Of a stretch of DNA of 64,000 nucleotides, positions 57,953-64,000 are shown piece after piece; the stretch's first letter is position 1, and each line of letters begins with the position of its first letter. This DNA comes from Adiantum capillus-veneris (lineage: Eukaryota; Streptophyta; Polypodiopsida; Polypodiales; Pteridaceae): positions 8,069,497-8,133,496 of the forward strand of contig CM043964.1 in assembly GCA_014529385.2 (NCBI GenBank). Direction: 5' to 3'. The translations under genes were made by a program, and so were the position numbers. Below the pieces are notes generated by a model. It did no database searches. It saw only the letters and a list, made by a program, of their open reading frames with translations, and was not told the origin of the DNA.

Positions 57953-58675
57953 AGTTGGTATACTTGCAATGCCCACCTCTCTCAGTTTTGCCACCACAAT
58001 GTATGCTACACAGTTTGTAAGGCCCCCATATGAGGAGAAGCCAATGGTGCATATATATTTGGTGGATTCCACCTTTGCACGCTGATGAGATCTCTATTTG
58101 TGATCGCGGATGGTATGGAGAAAATTCGGGTGCAACTTTGACCGAAATATCCGTTTTCGCCGGAATATCTTGGCCGAACGACAGCCGGAAGACAATTGGA
58201 AAATGGCCGTGTGGTGGTCGGTGGCCGATGATCCGTGGTCTTTGGCCGGTGGTCAGCGTCCAGTGGTCTTTGGCCGGTGGCCGATTTCTAGGAGGATTTG
58301 TCTACCCAAAAGCGGCTACACATGGGCGCATGGGAGAGTCCTATTTGGACTTGGCTATCTAAGGGCGATTGCACATGGGTGTTTAGAGGCTCCCTTACAT
58401 CTATATAAGGAGGCCTTCTCATGAGTAATTTGGTAGAATGGTGTGCACTATTGATGTACACAACACATCCTTGTGTAAGGATTGTTAGTCCCTTGTATCC
58501 CTACTTGTTCTAGTTATCTAAATCGCCATCCAAGCGAGTGCATGGGTGGATGACGCCATCACTTTGTAATAGTGTGCTAATCTAAAGTTTTTGATTTGCC
58601 ACTAATCTACTCTGCATCGTATCCCTCTCTACTCTCCCTGCTACTAGATCCTTATTGTATTCCGCATTTCTTATA
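57953..58675 (+). repeat. Copia 3' LTR
   Basis: It follows a G-rich tract (TGATGGGGGG) and starts AGTTGGTATAC, with the TG mutated to AG. TATATAAGGAGGCC is at 58402-58415. Its middle contains a few extra 'CCGGTGGCC'-type short repeats relative to the 5' LTR. Confidence 0.85.
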
Positions 58676-60271
58676 GAATCTTGCGGATGACCACAGTCGT
58701 TGGCAATGTATTTATGCCACTATTGTCATTTAATGTTGCTTGTAAAGACTGACATATATAGCACAACCAATTAGATGGCATTAATGACCATGTGTTAGTT
58801 GAAAATGCACTAGAAAACCAAGTATAATAGAGTATAATTAACTAACTAGGCCTGCTCATGAAGAATTTGATTAGCTCTAGTTATCTGCATACCATTGTAT
58901 CATTAATGTAGTACTTACACCTATACTTAAGTGAGGAAAACCTGCTTAGGCTAGGTCACAAGTCATAGGTTTCCTACCTGCATTAATGCACACTGTGGCA
59001 GCTCCGGTGCTCGAGGAGCTAGCAAGTAGTATCATTAATGTACTTAATGAGCTTAGGTCAAAGGTCATAAGCTGCGTACCTGCATTATCGCATGCAGCGA
59101 CGGCTAGGATGCTAGCAAGGAGTACACTGACATCCTCACGTTGTCAGGAGTTTTTTTAAGCAAGGGATTGCGCATGCATGGTGCATCGAATAAAGGATTG
59201 CCCAATTTCCATAGCCAGGTGGTTACGTGGGGCCCACGTGTGTATAGGTAGGACAGGGTGTACATAGTGCAACGATTTTCACTATTATCAGTACAAGTGT
59301 GTTTTTTCTACAATAAAGAGGAGTTGGTAGCACGTAAAAATTCTCGAGGAGGCTATCCGCGGGCCGAAGACATGAGGTAAGCAGGTGCGTCAGATGGCAT
59401 CGAGTGGCGTCAGGAGGTCGAACGGGGTCAATACTTGCACGTGGACAAGTACGAACACGACGTAGGTGTTTTCTTGTGATACTTATGTAGAAAGATCATC
59501 ATGAGGACCACTTTTTGGGGCCACTTCATGTGGTTGCGAGACGCATTATTGAAAAGAAATGAGTGCCAGGTGTGCGCATGGATGCAAAAAGGTGACAACT
59601 ATGCACTGCGAGGTCAGTTTTTGGCCTGTTCAGGGTCCGTTTGAGGTCATCTAAAAGGCCAAGGGTGCCCAACTAAAAAATCTAAGTGTTGGAACTGAAA
59701 AAAGAGAGAGAAGACCAGAAAAAAACGTGGAGAAGAGAGGAGGAACAGTCACAAGTGTGTTTTTGCTGTTTTTGGAGCATTTTTTGGCCCTAAATTGCTC
59801 ATCCGAGGTCGGATTTGAGCACTTTGACATTGTAGGGTGGGGTTTTTGGGCGTTCCGGACGCAATGGCCCTGTTCATTTTTCCAAATTCCTCACAGATTT
59901 TTTTCTGTTTTTCTGTGTAATCTTCTCCGATGAGTGAAGCCTCCGCTTAACTTTGTGGTTGTATCTGGTGTATTTCCTCAATACTGTGTAAACTATTTGC
60001 CCTATTGGTGTTGGGCTGAGCTTCATTGAGTCTAAACAACAACAATTTGCCTCCTTTGAGCTGAATAGAGAGTGTGTGTGTGAGTGTGTATGTGTGAGTG
60101 TTGAGTGGGCAAGTGGGAAATCTCTCTCTTCTCACTCCGTCTGTGTGTTTCCTGTCTCGGCCAGGAGGGTTGTGTAAGCCGAGTGGTGCCCCATAGTGTG
60201 TGTGTGTATCTTCCCAAGAGTGTGTTTCGGGTCGTTATAGAGGCGTTCTGTGTGTTTCCATCCCGCCCACA
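58676..60271. other. Spacer grading into the Gypsy-4 5' LTR
   Basis: The right part must be the Gypsy-4 LTR, which ends CCCGCCCACA at 60271. Its left border cannot be placed because the partner LTR lies outside the window. No gene is seen; short frames at 59727-59933 and 60105-60401 have no motif. Confidence 0.5.
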
Positions 60272-60277
60272 TTCTTT

Positions 60278-60297
60278 TGGCCCCCCCACGGAGGATC
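60278..60297 (+). promoter_or_regulatory. Gypsy-4 putative primer binding site
   Basis: TGGCCCCCCCACGGAGGATC lies six bases after the LTR end. It matches the Gypsy-2 B site in 16 of the first 18 bases by eye. The tRNA was not identified. Confidence 0.5.
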
Positions 60298-60990
60298 TTC
60301 TTCGAGCTTCAAGCTTCGAGATTCGGGATTACAGGTTGCAGGTTGCAGATTACAGGATAGGTATAGGTACAGGTACAGGTGATTCACACAGGTACAAGTA
60401 GCTGGAGTACAGTGATATACTAGCAGTGATGTCACTTGCAGTTGTTGTGGGTATGCATCACTTGGCGCCTATTTGAGCGTATTGTCTGCTGGATTGTACG
60501 TTACTTGTTGAAACTTCCATTGTACACATTTGTGGAGCCATATTTGGTTGTATGGCAGTCCCAGCCATTTCTGAGACTTGTTCTGGAAGATAGTCATTTC
60601 TGAGACTTGACTATACGCGATTTGCATTAGCCTTTGTGTGAGGGTCGATAGCGTGAGGTTTTTATTGAGCTGGGGGATTCTCAAATGTGGAGATCCTTTC
60701 GGTGATACAGGTAGCTGGAGCACCCTTTTCATGACCTTGCCATAGGCTATGTACTAGTGAGTCCTATTTGATGCTCGGGTTCTATTGTTGACAGTTTAAG
60801 CATATATATACAGTCTATATTTTGGGTTCCTACTGCTCTACTTCTAGGGAAACTCTGTAAAAAATTTTCCAAGTTATGATGGCTGGTTTCTTGGTCTTTT
60901 GAGCCATTGATGCTGTTATGCTGCTGAAATTTGGGCAAAATCAGAGGTTAAGTCAGGTGTGCCTTCTTGGGAGCTTCATGGTTGGCTTTA

Positions 60991-61209
60991 ATGGATGATC
61001 AAAATGGCCCTCAATTCACTTCTTTTCATTTAACTCAAAGAATCCAGATAAATGTTCATGTGTCCAGGAAGATTTTTTTCCAGCAGCGCATAGTCTTTAT
61101 GTTCGAGCCAAGAAGATTACGAGAGATCCTGGAATGTCCTTTGCCTGTTGTCATTCCGATGATTAACTATGAAAACTCATTTGATGTGCATGTGTTTGTC
61201 CTTATCTAA
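60991..61209 (+). CDS. Gypsy-4 conserved leader ORF 4, intact
   Basis: A 72-codon ORF from ATG 60991 (MDDQNGPQFTSF), ending 102 bases before the gag ATG. It reads RIQINVHVSRKIFFQQ, then RRLREILECP, LPVVIPMINYENSFDV and HVFVLI before the stop. It aligns over its whole length with the Gypsy-2 ORFs at 21201-21431 and 28070-28291, whose gag proteins are much more distant from this one than two copies of one family would be. The same length, position and terminal motif (LP-x-x-x-PMIN-x-E-x-SFDV) argue for selection on a small protein. No family is recognised. An upstream in-frame TTG at 60967 is a less likely start. Confidence 0.65.
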   Translation: MDDQNGPQFTSFHLTQRIQINVHVSRKIFFQQRIVFMFEPRRLREILECPLPVVIPMINYENSFDVHVFVLI

Positions 61210-61311
61210 AGTTGAGCTCCATTGAAGTTTCTGGGGATTGGGTAGTGAGAAGTTTTGGGTTCTTGCACGTGTGTTCGAAGGGGTTCTTAAAGCATCGTAG
61301 CTTGGGTAGCC

Positions 61312-63138
61312 ATGGCTTTCTCTTATCCGGAGTTTCATGGAAGAAGTGATGAAGATGTGGAAGACTTTTTGGAAAAGATGGAGGTTGCCTGCATTAGCAA
61401 CCAGATTCATGACCCGGCACAGATGTTACGTCTTCTCCAAATTTGTTTGAAGAGTGATGCACGAGTTTGGTCCAAAGCATTTGAAGAGGAGTTGCGTGTG
61501 GCTGATCCACCTGCAAGATTGAGTTGGGACAATCTAAGGCATGGATTGGAAGTGGAGTTTGTGAAGATAGTAGATCCTGACAAAGTGTGGCAAGAAGTAC
61601 AAGGTTTGGTGCAAAAGGAAGGTGAGCCAGTAGATGCGTACATACGTAAGTTCTCATTGGCATGGGAGCGGATGTGCAAGGCCTTAGCACCACAGGTACC
61701 CCCGTCTCACATGATGAAGAAGGACAGGCTCTTGGCTAGTCTTTGGGAGAATATACGTTGGAGAGTGGAGCTAAAGAAGCCTAGGACATATGACTATGCA
61801 CTAGAGGTAGCAAGGAACAAAGAGTGGAAGTTGAGGAAAATGAGCCAGTTAGGGGTGGAGTCTTTGCCCATGAGGTCTGAATCTCAGCCTATGGATTCTT
61901 CGCAAGGTCGCATGCCAGGGGTTCATCACGAACCAGTGGTTCTTGTTACTACTCAGGTTATGCCAGCAGTGGTCACTACAGCAGTGCAAGATGATGGGAT
62001 AAGGCAAGACATGAGGCAAATGGTAGATTTAATGAAGAATCTCAGCGTAAACATGCTAGGTCAAGTGGGAAATAATCGAGGTCGAGGGAGGTTTGCAAAT
62101 CAGCCAGGAGGTGAAGAAAGGCCTAGGAATGGTGTTGGACAAAGCAATGGTAGGTTTTGGAGGCAGACTCCCACATGTTACAATTGTGGAGAGTTGGGTC
62201 ACATCAGCCCGCAATGTGATAAGCCACCAAGGATGGGGGGAGACATGTATCCATTGCCAAGACAGGTGTTAACTAGGTCAAATGATTATGGCATCAAAAT
62301 TAAGGGAGATGAAGGAACCAATGGATTAACCCAAGAGGAAAAGGGAAAGACAACAATGCTAAGTGTAGTCACCTTGGAGAAGGCATCAAAGCTAGAGGAT
62401 ACATTAGTGATGCCTATTGGGAAGAGGACCACAGAGGATAAGGAAGGAAGAAGTGCCCCAGGTCCTAGTAAGAAGAAAGGAAAGAGCCATGAAGGTGAGG
62501 ATGTCAAGGCCAAGAGGAAAAGGAGATCTCGTCGAAAATTTCATGTTTCAGATTTTCCACTAGGGGATGGGCAATTAAGCTATGACTTGAAGGAGGATCT
62601 GACGATTAGGAAGGCAGATGTTACTTTTGGGCAGCTTATAGAGATGGTGCCTAAGCTAAAGCGACAGTGGAAGAGGATGGTTAACCCAATGGAGAAAGAG
62701 CCAGAGAGAGGTTCAGTAAAGGTGTTGGCAATGGATGAGCTACCAGACATTTGTCCAATAGTAGATGTGTGGCATAAAAGGAAAAATTTGAGACAAGGTT
62801 ATGTGGATGGCGGAGCCCAAATATGCGTCATAACACACTCATACGTTGAGAAGATGGGTCTCACAGTGGGTGGGGTGTCAGGTTTTCGGATGAGATTGGC
62901 AAACCATCAAAAAATAAAATGCTTAGGTGTTGTAAAGAGCTTAGAAGTGGAGGCATATGATGCAAAGGCAGTGGTTGATTTTCATGTGATGCCAGTAGGG
63001 TTGGGAGCATATCCTATTATACTGGGCAGACCATGGTTACGTGCAGTGGGAGCTGTTCAAGATTGGCGACATGGTACAATTAGCCTCTATGGAAAGACAA
63101 GTGCCAAGAAGCTATACAATATGGACACAAGGAAATGA
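61312..63138 (+). CDS. Gypsy-4 gag-protease, intact up to one TGA
   Basis: 608 codons from ATG 61312. Residues 1-160 are the retrotransposon gag core (MAFSYPEFHGRSDEDVEDFL, LKSDARVWSKAF, EPVDAYIRKFSLAW). The zinc knuckle CYNCGELGHISPQC starts near residue 289. The linker HVSDFPLGDGQLSYDL corresponds to DIVDFSLGECSKPYDL of Gypsy-2. The protease has active site YVDGGAQICV near residue 499 and the flap/C-terminal PIILGRPWL. DGGA in place of DTGA/DSGA is shared with Gypsy-2. The TGA at 63136-63138 is followed, without frame change, by the acidic linker and RT. It is either a single nonsense mutation (CGA or TGG to TGA) or a readthrough site. Confidence 0.9.
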   Translation: MAFSYPEFHGRSDEDVEDFLEKMEVACISNQIHDPAQMLRLLQICLKSDARVWSKAFEEELRVADPPARLSWDNLRHGLEVEFVKIVDPDKVWQEVQGLVQKEGEPVDAYIRKFSLAWERMCKALAPQVPPSHMMKKDRLLASLWENIRWRVELKKPRTYDYALEVARNKEWKLRKMSQLGVESLPMRSESQPMDSSQGRMPGVHHEPVVLVTTQVMPAVVTTAVQDDGIRQDMRQMVDLMKNLSVNMLGQVGNNRGRGRFANQPGGEERPRNGVGQSNGRFWRQTPTCYNCGELGHISPQCDKPPRMGGDMYPLPRQVLTRSNDYGIKIKGDEGTNGLTQEEKGKTTMLSVVTLEKASKLEDTLVMPIGKRTTEDKEGRSAPGPSKKKGKSHEGEDVKAKRKRRSRRKFHVSDFPLGDGQLSYDLKEDLTIRKADVTFGQLIEMVPKLKRQWKRMVNPMEKEPERGSVKVLAMDELPDICPIVDVWHKRKNLRQGYVDGGAQICVITHSYVEKMGLTVGGVSGFRMRLANHQKIKCLGVVKSLEVEAYDAKAVVDFHVMPVGLGAYPIILGRPWLRAVGAVQDWRHGTISLYGKTSAKKLYNMDTRK

Positions 63139-64000
63139 TTGGAGGAGCTTTATGAAGATGAGGATGAGTCTAGTGATGAAGACTATTCCACGGTGACAGA
63201 TGCGGACAGTGATAGCACCACCAGCAATGATGAGGATGTTGATGTTGCATTTCTTTTGATGGATAAAGAAATCCAGGAGTCTGGTTTAATCGCATTTGCA
63301 AATGAAGTTGAGGATGAAAGTGAAGGGCCTTATGAAGTGATTGAAGGGCTGATGCAAACCAAAGTTGAGTTGTCAAAGAAGCAGGAATTGATGACACAAA
63401 TGATCAGCGGAGACCTCTCAGCTATGGAGAAGGAGATATATTTGCACATGCTGGCTAGTTTTCCTGATTTGTTCATTACTTCATATGAAGAGATTAGAGG
63501 GTTCAAGGGTGAAGAGATGCATATAGAGCTAAAAGAAGGTGCTAAACCAGTGCGGAAAAGGCTAAGAAGGATGGGTCAAGCGCAAATGGAAGCCTTGCGA
63601 GAAGAGGTGGACAAGTTATTGAAGGCAGGGTTCATAGTCCCTGTGGAGACCACAGAATGGGTGAGTCCAGTTGTAGTCAGTCCAAAGAAGGATGGGAAGT
63701 GGAGAATTTGTGTAGATTTTAAACCCTTAAACGCAGCCACTAAGAAGAACCCATATCCTCTTCCATTCATCGATCAGATCTTGGATTTAGTGGGAGGTTA
63801 TGAGACGTACAATGTGAGTGATGGTTTTTCAGGCTATTTCCAATTGAAGATTGCTCTTAAAGACCGCACAAAGACAAATTTTATTACGCCATGGGGCTGC
63901 TATTGCTATACAGTATTGCCATTTGGGTTGTCAAATGGACCTTCCTTCTATCAAGAGAGAGCAAATTGGGTGTTGGAACCATTCATTGGTAGTTGTGTTA
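63139..64000 (+). CDS. Gypsy-4 pol, N-terminal RT part (cut by window edge)
   Basis: This stretch has the same frame as gag-protease and no stop to the window end. An acidic Asp/Ser/Glu-rich linker of about 90 residues (LEELYEDEDESSDEDYSTV start) leads into the RT palm and fingers. These read KAGFIVPVETTEWVSPVVV, PKKDGKWRICVDFKPLN, NPYPLPFIDQILD, YNVSDGFSGYFQLKIAL (motif A, catalytic Asp) and TPWGCYCYTVLPFGLSNGPS (motif B). The YxDD box, RNase H domains and integrase would lie beyond the window. The acidic linker corresponds in position to the Ser/Asp/Glu-rich tails of Gypsy-2 and Gypsy-3 protease. RT supplies minus- and plus-strand DNA synthesis in the cytoplasmic particle. Confidence 0.92.
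   Translation, partial: MEELYEDEDESSDEDYSTVTDADSDSTTSNDEDVDVAFLLMDKEIQESGLIAFANEVEDESEGPYEVIEGLMQTKVELSKKQELMTQMISGDLSAMEKEIYLHMLASFPDLFITSYEEIRGFKGEEMHIELKEGAKPVRKRLRRMGQAQMEALREEVDKLLKAGFIVPVETTEWVSPVVVSPKKDGKWRICVDFKPLNAATKKNPYPLPFIDQILDLVGGYETYNVSDGFSGYFQLKIALKDRTKTNFITPWGCYCYTVLPFGLSNGPSFYQERANWVLEPFIGSCV

Larger units (their letters stand above)
53301..58675 (+). mobile_element. Ty1/copia retrotransposon, complete but decayed
   Basis: Two ~0.7-kb LTRs flank gag, protease, integrase, RT and RNase H in the copia order (INT before RT). GAATC precedes the first LTR (53296-53300) and follows the second (58676-58680), a plausible 5-bp target duplication. Multiple stops, frameshifts and a catalytic-site change make it inactive. 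Confidence 0.9.
60272..64000 (+). mobile_element. Gypsy-4: young Ty3/gypsy element, 5' internal part
   Basis: After the LTR end come a primer-site-like motif, an ~0.7-kb leader, a conserved leader ORF, gag-protease and RT in one frame, cut by the window edge in RT motif region B/C. Only one stop (TGA 63136) breaks some 2.7 kb of coding frame, so it is by far the best preserved element here. Confidence 0.88.

Overview
The window looks like intergenic, repeat-dominated DNA from the nuclear genome of a land plant. The evidence is plant-type Ty3/gypsy elements with a second RNase H between the RT-linked RNase H and the integrase (Tat-like organisation), a Ty1/copia element, AT-rich spacers, long (CA)n/(GA)n arrays and no microbial gene organisation. 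A degraded reverse transcriptase resembling, from memory, a charophyte/green-plant RT family hints at a seed-free plant (fern, lycophyte or bryophyte), but that is a weak inference. I see no host gene I would defend.

Layout. 1-6976: microsatellites, a decayed copia gag fragment (2700-3480), an unclassified repeat (copy 1, 3735-4920) and a doubtful small CACTA-like element. 6977-12507: Gypsy-1, two ~1.4-kb LTR copies around a pol fragment that starts inside the RT-linked RNase H; gag, protease and most of RT are gone. 12508-16644: AT-rich spacer. 16645-40397: Gypsy-3, an old full-structure element (LTR, gag, PR, RT, second RNase H, INT, PPT, LTR). Its gag is split by a ~15.6-kb Gypsy-2 array (18176-33797) reading LTR, internal A, LTR, internal B, LTR, partial LTR. 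The array is flanked by GAGG on both sides. Internal A itself carries a 1.3-kb terminal-inverted-repeat DNA transposon (23619-24937). Gypsy-2 copies carry gag and protease but no RT or integrase, so they are non-autonomous.

40398-53300: copy 2 of the unclassified repeat ending in two abutting palindromes, microsatellite arrays, a ~1.7-kb segment present twice (44137-45855 and 50281-51915), and between the copies a minus-strand RT pseudogene that is neither gypsy nor copia (about 46200-48281). 53301-58675: a Ty1/copia element with both LTRs and all domains, broken by stops and frameshifts. 60272-64000: the 5' part of a young gypsy element (Gypsy-4). Its gag-protease-RT frame is open to the window edge except for one in-frame TGA.

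How the parts relate. Gypsy-1, -2, -3 and -4 share features that suggest one related group: a Tat-like domain order where visible, a DGGA-type protease active site (DGDA in the decayed Gypsy-3 copy), and a primer-site-like motif TGGnnCCCCCA near the LTR end in the three where that region survives. Gypsy-1 and Gypsy-2 also share a perfect 8-bp hairpin just before the polypurine tract. Gypsy-2 (both copies) and Gypsy-4 share a 72-76-codon ORF directly upstream of gag that I cannot assign to any known family. This leader ORF, the GAGG-flanked LTR array and the unusual RT pseudogene are the items most worth following up.
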